This document shows, piece by piece, positions 56,023-64,000 of a stretch of 64,000 nucleotides of DNA. A program made the position numbers and the translations under genes. The DNA is from Streptomyces longhuiensis. GTDB taxonomy: Bacteria; Actinomycetota; Actinomycetes; Streptomycetales; Streptomycetaceae. The notes beneath the pieces were generated by a model, which was not told where the DNA came from, made no database searches, and worked only from the letters and a program-made list of their open reading frames with translations. The stretch spans positions 6,898,001-6,962,000 of the forward strand of contig NZ_CP085173.1 of the NCBI RefSeq assembly GCF_020616555.1. Reading direction: 5' to 3'. Numbering within the stretch: position 1 is the stretch's first letter; each line of letters begins with the position of its first letter.

Positions 56023-56847
56023 ATGAACTGGAACGGGGAAGAGCTGGATCTCGACGCCTACTTGGCGAGAACAGGCTTCACGGGAGACGTGAAACCGGAC
56101 CTGGAGACGCTGCGCGCGCTGCACCGCGCGCATATCGCGTCGATTCCGTTCGAGAACCTGGAGATCATGCTCGGGCGGCCGGTGGACCTGGATCTCGCCG
56201 CCCTCCAGGCGAAGCTCGTGCGGCAGCGCCGCGGTGGCTACTGCTACGAGCAGAACCTGCTCTTCGCGGCGGTCCTGGAGCGAATCGGCTACCCGGTGAA
56301 GGGACTTGGGGCGCGCGTCCGGGTGGGTGCCACGTCGATTCGCGCCGTCACCCACATGCTGACCCGCGTCACCGTGGAGGACGGTCAGGAGTGGCTGTGC
56401 GACGTGGGCTTCGGCGCCCAGGGGCTGCGCGAACCGATCCCCCTGAGGGCCGGGATCGAGATACGCCAGGGGCCGTGGACCTTCGGCCTCGTGCCGGAGG
56501 ACAGCGGCGTTCTGGTCCTGCGGAGCCTGCGCCCGGGCGGCTGGGAGGAGATCTACGCCTTCACCCTGGAGGAGCGCCATCCCGTCGACTACGTGGTGAT
56601 GAACCACTACACGTCGACGCATCCGCGGTCCGCCTTCACCCACCGCCCTGTCGTCCAGCGTGCCGCCGTCGACACCCAGCGCTCACTCATCGACATGCGG
56701 ATGTCGGTCGAGTTCCCTGACGGCACTCGGGACGAACGGGACGTACGGGAAGGCGAGTTGATGGATCTGCTCGCCCATGAGTTCGGGATCGAACTGAGTG
56801 ACGAGGACGCGGCACGACTGATCTGGATGCACGACGCCGGAGCGTGA
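56023..56847 (+). CDS. nat: Arylamine N-acetyltransferase
   Basis: A 274-residue NAT with the Cys-His-Asp triad: Cys74 (RRGGYCYEQN), His111 (AVTHMLTRV) and Asp127 (CDVGFG). It transfers acetyl from acetyl-CoA to arylamines; some relatives in clusters form amides. ATG 56023 is chosen because it begins the conserved NAT N-terminus. It is divergent from the terD-like gene, with ~100 bases for both promoters. Confidence 0.94.
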   Translation: MNWNGEELDLDAYLARTGFTGDVKPDLETLRALHRAHIASIPFENLEIMLGRPVDLDLAALQAKLVRQRRGGYCYEQNLLFAAVLERIGYPVKGLGARVRVGATSIRAVTHMLTRVTVEDGQEWLCDVGFGAQGLREPIPLRAGIEIRQGPWTFGLVPEDSGVLVLRSLRPGGWEEIYAFTLEERHPVDYVVMNHYTSTHPRSAFTHRPVVQRAAVDTQRSLIDMRMSVEFPDGTRDERDVREGELMDLLAHEFGIELSDEDAARLIWMHDAGA

Positions 56848-56880
56848 CCGAACCCACGTCGTGGGCCGTACGATGGCGCG

Positions 56881-57486
56881 GTGCTGGTCAAGTGGATTCG
56901 CTGCACCGTGACCGATCGACGCGGGTTCGAGCGGGCGCAGCGAAAGTGGGCGGGGCTTCTGGGGGAGCCGGGGTTCCGGGGACAGGGCGGGGGCTGGAGC
57001 AGAAATCGGCCGGGGGTGGCCCATGTCCTCGGTTTCTGGGAGAGCCGCGCCTTCTACGACTCCTTCATGGCGCGCTCGCACGACCGGCTCGCCGCCGCCC
57101 AGTCGGGCACGTACAAAGACATCCAAGTGAAGCTCTTCGACCACCGGTTCGACGTGAAGACGGGCTTCGAGCCGCGTTTCACGGACGCGGACACGGTGCG
57201 CCTCGCGCACTGCCGGGTGCACGCGGACCGCGAGGAGCACTTCGCGCTCATGCAGGAGAAGGTCTGGAACCCCGCGATGGCCGGCTCCCCGGGGATGGTG
57301 CGCGGACTGTTCGGTGAGGCGCCGGGCAACGAGTTCCTGATCCTTTCGATGTGGCACTCCGTGGCCGAGCACGGTAAGTACCAGGCCGAACGCGTGGAGC
57401 GGCTCTCGACCCGCGCCCAGACGGAGACCGACATCGCCGGGATCACGGGAGACATCGTTCAGCTGGAACCCTCCTGGACGGTGTGA
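56881..57486 (+). CDS. YdbC-family protein
   Basis: A 201-residue protein of the YdbC (DUF4937) family: opening LVKWIRCTVTDRRGFERAQ, a GGWSRNRPGVAHVLGFWES segment, and a second ferredoxin-like half (VHADREEHFALMQEKVW). These ABM-like folds have unknown function. GTG 56881 is the plausible start. It follows the NAT gene by 33 bases. Confidence 0.78.
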   Translation: MLVKWIRCTVTDRRGFERAQRKWAGLLGEPGFRGQGGGWSRNRPGVAHVLGFWESRAFYDSFMARSHDRLAAAQSGTYKDIQVKLFDHRFDVKTGFEPRFTDADTVRLAHCRVHADREEHFALMQEKVWNPAMAGSPGMVRGLFGEAPGNEFLILSMWHSVAEHGKYQAERVERLSTRAQTETDIAGITGDIVQLEPSWTV

Positions 57487-57584
57487 GCCGGATCGCCCAC
57501 GCGCAGGGGCCGCGCGGTGTGACATACGCCGGATGGAGCCCGTACGGGTGCTCGAACCCGGCCCTTCCGATCTAGGGTTTCCGC

Positions 57585-58244
57585 ATGGCACGACCGCGGC
57601 GCATTGTCCTTGTCAGGCACGGCGAGTCGGAGGGCAACGCCGACGACACCGTCTACGAACGCGAGCCCGACCACGCCCTGGCCCTCACGGAGGCGGGGCA
57701 CCGGCAGGCGGACGAGACAGGGAAGTACCTGCGCGAGCTCTTCGGTGATGAGCGGGTGAGCGTGTACGTGTCGCCCTACCGCCGCACGCACCAGACGTTC
57801 CGCGCCTTCCGGCTCGACCCCGAGCTCGTACGGGTGCGCGAGGAGCCTCGGCTGCGGGAGCAGGACTGGGGAAACTGGCAGGACCGGGACGACGTCCGTC
57901 TTCAAAAGGCGTACCGCGACGCGTACGGCCACTTCTTCTACCGCTTCGCCCAGGGCGAGTCCGGGGCCGACGTGTACGACCGTGTGGGTGCTTTTCTGGA
58001 GAGCTTGTACCGGAGCTTCGAGGCGCACGACCACCCGTCGAACGTCCTCCTCGTCACCCATGGGCTCACCATGCGGCTGTTCTGCATGCGCTGGTTCCAC
58101 TGGTCCGTCGCCGACTTCGAATGTCTGTCGAATCCCGGGAACGGTGAGACGCGGGCACTCGTTCTCGGGGAGAACGGCAAATACAGCTTGGACCGGCCGT
58201 TCGAACGATGGCGTGATCCCGAGCCGTACGGAGTCACCGGTTAG
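57585..58244 (+). CDS. Histidine phosphatase (phosphoglycerate mutase-like)
   Basis: A 219-residue branch-1 histidine phosphatase. The phosphohistidine is in VRHGESEGN; the partner Arg is in SPYRRTHQTF, acid Glu in LREQDWG, and the second His in LVTHGLTMR. It is likely a small-molecule phosphatase, not a glycolytic mutase. Confidence 0.9.
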   Translation: MARPRRIVLVRHGESEGNADDTVYEREPDHALALTEAGHRQADETGKYLRELFGDERVSVYVSPYRRTHQTFRAFRLDPELVRVREEPRLREQDWGNWQDRDDVRLQKAYRDAYGHFFYRFAQGESGADVYDRVGAFLESLYRSFEAHDHPSNVLLVTHGLTMRLFCMRWFHWSVADFECLSNPGNGETRALVLGENGKYSLDRPFERWRDPEPYGVTG

Positions 58245-58256
58245 AGTGGCAGGGCG

Positions 58257-59165
58257 ATGATCGCTGATTCCTCTCCTCATGTGCGGCTCGACCGCGCCCT
58301 GTCCAGCCTGCGCGGCCTGGCTGTGGGGGATGCGCTGGGCTCCCAGTTCTTCGTGCCCGCCAACTACCCGCTGCTCAAGCGCCGCGAGCTGCCCGACGGC
58401 ATCTGGCAGTGGACCGACGACACCGAAATGGCGTGCTCCGTGGTGGCGGTCCTGGCCGCCGAGAACCGGATCGAGCAGGACGTGCTCGCCCGGTCCTTCG
58501 CGGAGCACCACGACTTCGACCGGGGCTACGGCCCCGCGGTGAACCGGCTGCTCCGGCAGATCCGCGAGGGCGGTGACTGGCGCTCCCTGTCCTCCGCGCT
58601 CTTCAAGGGCCAGGGCTCCTGGGGCAACGGCGCGGCGATGCGGATCGCCCCTCTCGGTGCCTGGTACGCGGACGATCCGGAGCAGGCCACGCATCAGGCC
58701 GAGATCTCCGCCTACCCGACGCATCAGCACCGGGAGGCCGTGGTCGGGGCCATGGCCGTGGCCGCAGCTGCCGCCATCGTGGCCGATCCGGCAGGACCTC
58801 CGACGCCGCAGGCGCTCCTCGACGGTGTGATCGCGCTCGTGCCGCGCAGTGCGGTGGGCGCGGGGCTCCGGCGGGCCAGGGACATGCTCGACTACGGCGA
58901 CGCGGGGACGGTGGCGGCGGTCCTCGGCTGCGGCCGGCGCACCACGGCGCACGACACCGTGCCGTTCGCCCTGTGGTCGGCGGCGCGTGGGCTCGGCGAC
59001 TTCGAGCGCGCGTTCTGGGACACGGCGCAGGTCGGCGGCGACATGGACACGACGTGCGCGATCGTGGGCGGAGTGGTCGCTTCCGGCCCGGGTGGCGCTC
59101 CGGCGGACCAGTGGGCGCAGCGGACCGAGCCGCTGCCGGACTGGGCGCCGGGCCTGCCGGTCTGA
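58257..59165 (+). CDS. ADP-ribosylglycohydrolase family protein
   Basis: A 302-residue DraG-like protein: GLAVGDALGSQF, the metal-binding WTDDTEMA, and GGDMDTTCAIVGGV near the C-terminus with the second metal ligands. It should remove ADP-ribose from proteins or related adducts. It starts 12 bases after the phosphatase stop, likely co-transcribed. Confidence 0.92.
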   Translation: MIADSSPHVRLDRALSSLRGLAVGDALGSQFFVPANYPLLKRRELPDGIWQWTDDTEMACSVVAVLAAENRIEQDVLARSFAEHHDFDRGYGPAVNRLLRQIREGGDWRSLSSALFKGQGSWGNGAAMRIAPLGAWYADDPEQATHQAEISAYPTHQHREAVVGAMAVAAAAAIVADPAGPPTPQALLDGVIALVPRSAVGAGLRRARDMLDYGDAGTVAAVLGCGRRTTAHDTVPFALWSAARGLGDFERAFWDTAQVGGDMDTTCAIVGGVVASGPGGAPADQWAQRTEPLPDWAPGLPV

Positions 59166-59199
59166 CCTGCGGCTCGCCCACTGCCTCACTTGGCGTGGC

Positions 59200-59240
59200 G
59201 GATGCCGGGCCGCCCTCGGTACCTGGACGGCCCGGCATCC
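59200..59240. terminator. Hairpin terminator between convergent genes
   Basis: Perfect 13-bp arms (59200-59212 and 59228-59240) with a 15-base loop, between the ADP-ribosylglycohydrolase and MFS genes. Confidence 0.75.
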
Positions 59241-59268
59241 ACTTCATGTGGCGGGCGGCTCCCTCCGG

Positions 59269-60843
59269 TCAACCACCCGCCGGCCCGGCCGCACCCGCGG
59301 TACCCGCGAGCGCTTCCAGGTCGCTCTTGCGCACCCGGATCACCACAGTGGCTACGACGAGGGCGAGCAGTGCCATCGCCGCGGCCGGGATGAACGCGGT
59401 CGAGATGCCCTCGGCCAGGACCTGGTGACCCCAGGGAGCCGGGAGCTGATGAGTCCTGGCGAACTCCGCCTTCTGCTCGGGCGTGGCCTGCGCCATGAAG
59501 GACGGGATCTGGTCCGTGGCCTCGTTCCGGCTGGCCGTGCCGAAGACCGTGGTCAGGATCGAGAGGCCGAGTGAACCTCCCACCTGCTGCGTCGCGTTGA
59601 GCAGCCCGGATGCCGCGCCGGCCTCGTGCTGGGCGACTCCGGAGACGGCGGTCAGGGTGAGCGTCACGAAGTTGAGCCCCATGCCGAGACCGAACAGCAG
59701 CATCGGGCCGAGCACCCCACCCACGTACGAGCTGTCGGGGGAGATGAACGTCTGCCAGCCGAGGCCGAGCAGGACGAGTGTCGCGCCGGTCATCATGAAC
59801 GGCTTGGGGCCGAGTACCGGAAGGAGTCGCTGGGACAGGCCGGCGCCGACGATGATCGCGGCCGTCACGGGGAGGAAGGCGAGGCCTGCCTCGATCGGCG
59901 AGTAGCCGAGTACGTTCTGTGCGAACAGGACGATGAAGAAGAACATGCCGAACATCGCCGCGGCCAGGCTCAGCATGATCACGTAGGTGCCCGAGCGGTT
60001 GCGGTCGGCGAACATCCTGAGCGGAGTGATGGGCTCCTTCGCCCGGTTCTCGATGAACGCGAAGGCGAGCAGCAGCACCACCGCGGCGACGAACGATCCC
60101 ACGCTGACGCTGTCCCGCCAGCCCTCCTCCGACGCGCGGATGAAGCCGTACACGAGCGAGGCCATGCCCGCCGTGGAGGTGAGCGCGCCCGCGATGTCGA
60201 AGCGTCCCGGGTGTCGTTCGGATTCGTTGATGTACATCGGCGCGAGTACCGCGATGAGGATGCCGATGGGTACGTTCACGAACAGCACCCAGCGCCAGTC
60301 GAGCCATTCGGTGAGCATGCCGCCGGCGAGGAGGCCGACGGCGCCGCCGCCCGCGGAGACGGCCGCGAACACGCCGAACGCGCGGTTCCGCTCAGGGCCT
60401 TCGGGGAACGTCGTGGTGATGAGGGCGAGCGAGGTGGGCGACGCGATCGCGCCACCGACGCCCTGCAGGGCCCGGGCCGCCAGCAACTGCCAGGGTTCCT
60501 GGGCGAGTCCGCCGAGCAGGGAGGCCAGCGTGAAGAGCAGGATGCCGGACATGAAGACCCGGCGGCGACCGAGGATGTCTCCCGCGCGGCCACCGAGAAG
60601 CAGCAGGCCACCGAAGGTGAGCGTGTACGCGCTGACGACCCAAGTGAGGTCCGTGGTGGAGAACTTGAGCGCGTCCTGAATGTGCGGGAGCGCGATGTTC
60701 ACAATCGTCGCGTCCAGTACCACCATGAGTTGGCAGGCCGCGATGACCGCCAGGGCTATGCCGGGGTGCCCCGCCCGCCGTGCTGTACCCGGCTTCCTTG
60801 CCTTGTCCGGCTTCTGATCTTGAGTTAACTGAGAGGTTGACAC
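59269..60843 (-). CDS. MFS drug exporter, DHA2 (14-TM) family
   Basis: A 524-residue transporter. About 14 membrane helices; DHA2 signatures LDATIVNIALPHI in helix 1, GGRAGDILGRRRVF after helix 2, and the LNATQQVGGSLG segment in a later helix. It probably exports toxic organic compounds by proton antiport. GTG 60843 start. It is divergent from a TetR gene, with one operator 24 bases upstream. Confidence 0.92.
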   Translation of the reverse strand: MSTSQLTQDQKPDKARKPGTARRAGHPGIALAVIAACQLMVVLDATIVNIALPHIQDALKFSTTDLTWVVSAYTLTFGGLLLLGGRAGDILGRRRVFMSGILLFTLASLLGGLAQEPWQLLAARALQGVGGAIASPTSLALITTTFPEGPERNRAFGVFAAVSAGGGAVGLLAGGMLTEWLDWRWVLFVNVPIGILIAVLAPMYINESERHPGRFDIAGALTSTAGMASLVYGFIRASEEGWRDSVSVGSFVAAVVLLLAFAFIENRAKEPITPLRMFADRNRSGTYVIMLSLAAAMFGMFFFIVLFAQNVLGYSPIEAGLAFLPVTAAIIVGAGLSQRLLPVLGPKPFMMTGATLVLLGLGWQTFISPDSSYVGGVLGPMLLFGLGMGLNFVTLTLTAVSGVAQHEAGAASGLLNATQQVGGSLGLSILTTVFGTASRNEATDQIPSFMAQATPEQKAEFARTHQLPAPWGHQVLAEGISTAFIPAAAMALLALVVATVVIRVRKSDLEALAGTAGAAGPAGG

Positions 60844-60866
60844 TATGGATCCCCCACAAGTGCGTT

Positions 60867-60886
60867 AGTGAACGCAACCGTTCACT
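60867..60886. promoter_or_regulatory. TetR operator, copy 1
   Basis: AGTGAACG-CAAC-CGTTCACT, a perfect 8+4+8 inverted repeat, 24 bases before the MFS gene start. Confidence 0.8.
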
Positions 60887-60915
60887 GTCGTGTCGAACGG
60901 TAGTGACTCCCCATC

Positions 60916-60935
60916 AGTGAACGCAACCGTTCACT
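60916..60935. promoter_or_regulatory. TetR operator, copy 2
   Basis: Identical to copy 1, with centres 49 bases apart, and 46 bases before the TetR gene start; flanking C and G extend the symmetry by one base pair. Confidence 0.8.
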
Positions 60936-60980
60936 GAAGAAGCTGCCTCGAACACCCGGATCCCCAACGGAGAGAAGACG

Positions 60981-61604
60981 ATGGATACTTCGCGCTGGAC
61001 GGCCGCCCCCGCTCGGACGGCCACCCTGCGCCGGCGTGGCCCTGTCCTGGAGCGGGCCATCCTGGAAGCCGCGCTGGAGCAGCTCAGTACGGTCGGCTGG
61101 AACGCCCTCACGATGGAGGGCGTCGCCGCCGGGGCGCAGACGGGCAAGGCCGCCGTCTACCGCCGCTGGCCCTCGAAGGAGGATCTCGTCGCGGACGCCC
61201 TCCAGGCGGCGCTGCCCAGACTCGACGGAGCGCCGGACCGCGGCAGCGTCCGGGAGGACCTGATCGAGCTGTGCCGCCTGATGCGTGAGGCCATGTACTC
61301 GCGCCCCGGCTTCGCTCTGCGTTCGGTGCTTCACGAATGCGACTCTGCGACGGCTCAGCGCTTCCATGAAGTGATCTTCGAGGGGGTCGTCCAGCCGAGC
61401 GTCGAGCTGATCAAGGAGGTCGTACGCCGTGGGATCGAGCGGGGGGAGGTGCGCCCCGGCGCCACGGACGCATACGTCTGCGATGTGATCCCGGCGATGA
61501 TGATGTACCGGTCGAAGGTGTGCGCGAGCGAATGGGGCGAGCGTGACCTCACGGAGATGATCGATCAGGTGATGGTTCCGCTGCTGCGGCCACTGGGGGC
61601 GTGA
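60981..61604 (+). CDS. TetR-family transcriptional repressor
   Basis: A 207-residue regulator. The N-terminal helix-turn-helix includes ILEAALEQLSTVGWNALTMEGVAAGA and KAAVYRRWPSKEDLV; the rest is a ligand-binding helical domain. It presumably represses itself and the divergent MFS exporter through the two identical operators, released by an exported compound. Confidence 0.93.
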   Translation: MDTSRWTAAPARTATLRRRGPVLERAILEAALEQLSTVGWNALTMEGVAAGAQTGKAAVYRRWPSKEDLVADALQAALPRLDGAPDRGSVREDLIELCRLMREAMYSRPGFALRSVLHECDSATAQRFHEVIFEGVVQPSVELIKEVVRRGIERGEVRPGATDAYVCDVIPAMMMYRSKVCASEWGERDLTEMIDQVMVPLLRPLGA

Positions 61605-61781
61605 CGAGGGGCGGCGCCGGCGGCTCGCGAGATGTGGATTCGGGCCCGGCGTCGGGGCCGCACCTCCGTCCGGCCGGCCGTGAACCGCAGGTTCCTGCCC
61701 CACCGGTCTCACCTGCGGAGGCCGGGCTGGTCGTACCGGGGTGTCGCTGAGGGGTCGAGGCGGCGTACGCTATCTGGCGCC

Positions 61782-62483
61782 ATGCCGTACGAACCACCCA
61801 CTCACAGCGTCGAGCGCTCACTGCGCGCCACCACCGGAGCCAAGATCGTCGCCGGTGTGGACGAGGTCGGTCGCGGTGCGTGGGCGGGACCGGTCACCGT
61901 GTGCGCCGCCGTCACCGGGCTGCGCCGACCGCCCGAAGGTCTCACCGACTCCAAGCTGATCAGCCCGAAGCGGCGCGAAGTGCTCGCCGAGACGCTGGAG
62001 AGCTGGGTGACGGCACATGCTCTCGGACACGCCTCGCACGAGGAGATCGACGAGCTGGGGATGACGGCAGCTCTGCGGCTCGCTGCGGTGCGCGCCCTCG
62101 GGGCCCTTCCGGTCCGTCCGGACGCGGTCATCCTCGACGGCAAGCACAACTACCTCGGCGCTCCCTGGCAGGTCCGTACGGTGATCAAGGGTGACCGGTC
62201 CTGTGTGGCCGTCGCCGCGGCATCGGTGATCGCCAAGGTTCGCCGCGACAAAATGATGGCCGAACTGGGCATCGAACATGCAGACTTCGGTTTTGCGGAC
62301 AACGCCGGATATCCGTCGCCGGTCCACAAGGCCGCGCTGGAGGAGCGGGGGCCCACCCCGTACCACCGGCTCACGTGGGCGTATCTTGATGCGCTGCCCC
62401 AGTGGCGGCACCTCAAGAAGGCCCGCATCTGGGCGGACGGAAACGTTCCGGAGATCGAAGGCCAGCTCGGCTTCGACTTCTGA
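61782..62483 (+). CDS. rnhB: Ribonuclease HII
   Basis: A 233-residue enzyme with the acidic active site: [12 protein letters not shown] (Asp-Glu), [12 protein letters not shown], and VILDGKHN (Asp). It cleaves RNA in RNA/DNA hybrids and removes misincorporated ribonucleotides. ATG 61782 begins the conserved part; the frame is open upstream without similarity. Confidence 0.95.
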   Translation: MPYEPPTHSVERSLRATTGAKIVAGVDEVGRGAWAGPVTVCAAVTGLRRPPEGLTDSKLISPKRREVLAETLESWVTAHALGHASHEEIDELGMTAALRLAAVRALGALPVRPDAVILDGKHNYLGAPWQVRTVIKGDRSCVAVAAASVIAKVRRDKMMAELGIEHADFGFADNAGYPSPVHKAALEERGPTPYHRLTWAYLDALPQWRHLKKARIWADGNVPEIEGQLGFDF

Positions 62484-62550
62484 TCTTCCGTTCGCACTCA
62501 TGTGCCACCCGCCGAGGCCACTCGCACCGGCGTTTGATAGACATCAGCTC

Positions 62551-63216
62551 ATGCCTCTCCTTCCCGAGGAGCCTCAGATTCACGAGAGTGCCCAGGGTCC
62601 CCGCGCCACTTCGGCCCCCAGCGGCCGCAACGCGCCGACCCCCCGCCCCGTACCCGGCCCGCGTCCCGCGGCGCCGCCGCGACCCGGACGCCCGGGTCCC
62701 GCACGGCCGATGCCGCCCGCGCAGCGCACGTCGCGCGAGTCGGTGTCCGCCGCCAAGCCGGGGCCTTCGGCTCCGGCCGCCCCCGCCGCCGTGCCGACCG
62801 CTCCCGCCTCGGCGGACGCGACCGCGCAGCCGCAGATCCAGCTGATCCCGGCTTCGGTCGAGGGTGCCCTGGACGCCGCGGAGGAAGCCGTCGACCTGCT
62901 CCTCGACTCGGGCCGCGCGCCCGGCGAGGTGCTGGTGATCACCACCGGTGACCCGCACCCGTGGGCCACGCACGAGCTGTCCTTCGGCGACACCGCCTAC
63001 TGGGCGCAGCACGACGCGGGTGACGACGTCTTCTACGCCGACGCCGGGGCCGCCGAGCGCGCTTCGAAGCGGCCTGTGGTCGTCGTCGCGCTGAACGGCG
63101 GTGCCGACGAGGCGGCCGCCACCGCTCTGCCTCTCGCCCTCGGCCGGGCGGGCGCCCTGCTGATCGTGTGCGGCGACCCGCAGCGGATCAACTCCCTGCT
63201 GGGCGCCGGAGTCTGA
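62551..63216 (+). CDS. Hypothetical protein with Pro-rich N-terminus
   Basis: A 221-residue protein. Residues 1-95 are Pro/Ala/Arg-rich and disordered; residues 95-221 form a compact alpha/beta-looking domain with VLVITTGDPHPWATHELSF and RPVVVVALNGGADEAA. I do not recognise a family. It follows rnhB in the same order as in other Streptomyces, which suggests a conserved gene of unknown role. ATG 62551. Confidence 0.68.
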   Translation: MPLLPEEPQIHESAQGPRATSAPSGRNAPTPRPVPGPRPAAPPRPGRPGPARPMPPAQRTSRESVSAAKPGPSAPAAPAAVPTAPASADATAQPQIQLIPASVEGALDAAEEAVDLLLDSGRAPGEVLVITTGDPHPWATHELSFGDTAYWAQHDAGDDVFYADAGAAERASKRPVVVVALNGGADEAAATALPLALGRAGALLIVCGDPQRINSLLGAGV

Positions 63217-63288
63217 CACGCCGCGCGCCGGCTGCCCGAACCGCTCGACGGTTCCACGGGCGGCCGGCGGCGCCGTGTGCCTGCGGCC

Positions 63289-63330
63289 CGTGTCGACGCG
63301 GGCACGTGTCGACGCGGGCACGTGTCGGCA
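63289..63330. repeat. 16-bp tandem repeat, 2.6 copies
   Basis: The unit CGTGTCGACGCGGGCA occurs at 63289-63304 and 63305-63320, then a partial copy at 63321-63330. It lies in the 149-base gap between convergent genes. Confidence 0.75.
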
Positions 63331-63365
63331 GGGCTCGTGCCGGCGGCTCGTTTCCGCGGCAGCTC

Positions 63366-63998
63366 TCAGCGGGCAGCCGCGCGGCGCAGTACCTCCGACG
63401 CGGCTCCTCCTGCGCGCGGCAGTGGCGGCTCGCTGCTGCCCTCGTACGCCTCGGGCGTCGATCCGAGGCCCGGTCGCCTGCCGCCGCGCCCTTCGCCGAG
63501 TACCTGCCAGCCGTCCCGCGTCATGGTGATGTACGCCCCGCAGCGCAGCCCGTGAAGTGTGCACGCATCCCGCAGCCCCCACATCCACGCACCGTCCTCC
63601 TCCGTCCAATGCGCGTCGCCTTCACGGCAGTAGAGCAGCACGGCCGTTCGCACCGGCGTACGGCGTCGGAGGTCGTGCGGGATCACCCGGCGCAGGTGCG
63701 TGAGCAGTGCGTTGCGGAAGACCCAGCCGTCCGCCGCGCTCGCGCGCCGGGTGAACGACGCGCTGGCGTTGAGCCGCTCCTCCGTATCGAGAACGGCTAC
63801 GACGGCCGTCTGGGGCTTGGGGCGGTGCCGGGCATGCAGGCCGCTGACGACCTCGCGCGGATTGCGCAGCAGCGGTATCCCCGCCGCGGCCCATTCCGCG
63901 GGTTCGAGCATCCTGGCGAGTTGGTTGGCGGAGTCGGCGGACAGGTCGGCACGCGTCGATGACGTCGACAACGATGCCGCCGAGGACGGAGCGAATCC
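63366..63998 (-). CDS. Hypothetical protein (5' end at window edge)
   Basis: At least 201 residues from a TTG at 63971, but the frame stays open to the window end, so the true start may lie outside. Segments such as SANQLARMLEPAEWAAAGIPLLRNPREVV, split by short turns, and TAVLLYCREGDAHWTEEDGAWMW suggest a folded protein rich in Arg and Trp; no known domain is recognised. The C-terminus is Gly/Pro/Arg-rich. Convergent with the preceding hypothetical gene. Confidence 0.6.
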   Translation of the reverse strand, partial: GFAPSSAASLSTSSTRADLSADSANQLARMLEPAEWAAAGIPLLRNPREVVSGLHARHRPKPQTAVVAVLDTEERLNASASFTRRASAADGWVFRNALLTHLRRVIPHDLRRRTPVRTAVLLYCREGDAHWTEEDGAWMWGLRDACTLHGLRCGAYITMTRDGWQVLGEGRGGRRPGLGSTPEAYEGSSEPPLPRAGGAASEVLRRAAAR

Positions 63999-64000
63999 GA

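Overview
The window is high-GC actinobacterial DNA, almost certainly a Streptomyces chromosome. Support: GTG/TTG starts and GGAGG ribosome sites, a SARP regulator, an actinobacterial-type LexA box, nrdR-nrdJ, and a housekeeping block (miaB, miaA, dapF, a RelA/SpoT homologue, hflX, dinG, lexA, nrdR, nrdJ, rnhB) whose order I recall from Streptomyces genomes. Nothing was searched; all names come from reading translations and motifs.

Bases 1 to about 23,956 are most of an aromatic (type II) polyketide biosynthetic cluster, cut at its left edge. Rightward genes: an alpha-methylacyl-CoA racemase-like CoA-transferase (partial), a citramalate synthase-like enzyme, a DpsC-like KAS III with Ser in place of Cys, a two-domain aromatase/cyclase, a tandem ABM oxygenase, an acyl-CoA carboxylase epsilon subunit, a fatty-acyl-AMP ligase, an acyl-CoA dehydrogenase, an ACP-acyltransferase fusion whose acyltransferase lacks its serine nucleophile, and a phosphopantetheinyl transferase. 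A leftward block follows: a DesR/DesK-like two-component pair, a TOMM-type YcaO cyclodehydratase fused to an E1-like domain, and a 105-residue nitrile-hydratase-leader-like precursor. A divergent intergenic region with two perfect palindromes separates this from rightward SARP, acyl-CoA carboxylase beta, KS-alpha, KS-beta, ACP, an acyltransferase with a vestigial KS-like N-terminus, and a DUF6059-like protein.

The minimal PKS (KS-alpha/KS-beta/ACP) would build a poly-beta-ketone from malonyl-CoA supplied by the dedicated carboxylase. The KAS III, acyltransferases, acyl-AMP ligase and dehydrogenase point to a non-acetate starter unit, and the citramalate synthase plus racemase hint that it is methyl-branched. 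No ketoreductase, exporter or resistance gene is visible, so more of the cluster probably lies to the left. The embedded YcaO/precursor pair is the most unusual element: either a small RiPP locus inside the PKS cluster or a component of a hybrid product.

korA and korB (2-oxoacid:ferredoxin oxidoreductase) are joined to the end of the cluster by overlapping codons and lead into miaB. From 26.9 to 41 kb come tRNA modification, lysine/peptidoglycan precursor, stringent-response, GTPase and secreted peptidase genes. From 41.3 to 48.2 kb lies an NRPS-independent siderophore locus resembling rhizobactin/schizokinen genes but lacking the decarboxylase and hydroxylase. From 48.3 to 55.3 kb are DNA repair and deoxynucleotide genes with a clear LexA box. 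The remainder holds TerD, arylamine N-acetyltransferase, a phosphatase, an ADP-ribosylglycohydrolase, a TetR/MFS pair with two identical operators, ribonuclease HII and two uncharacterised genes.
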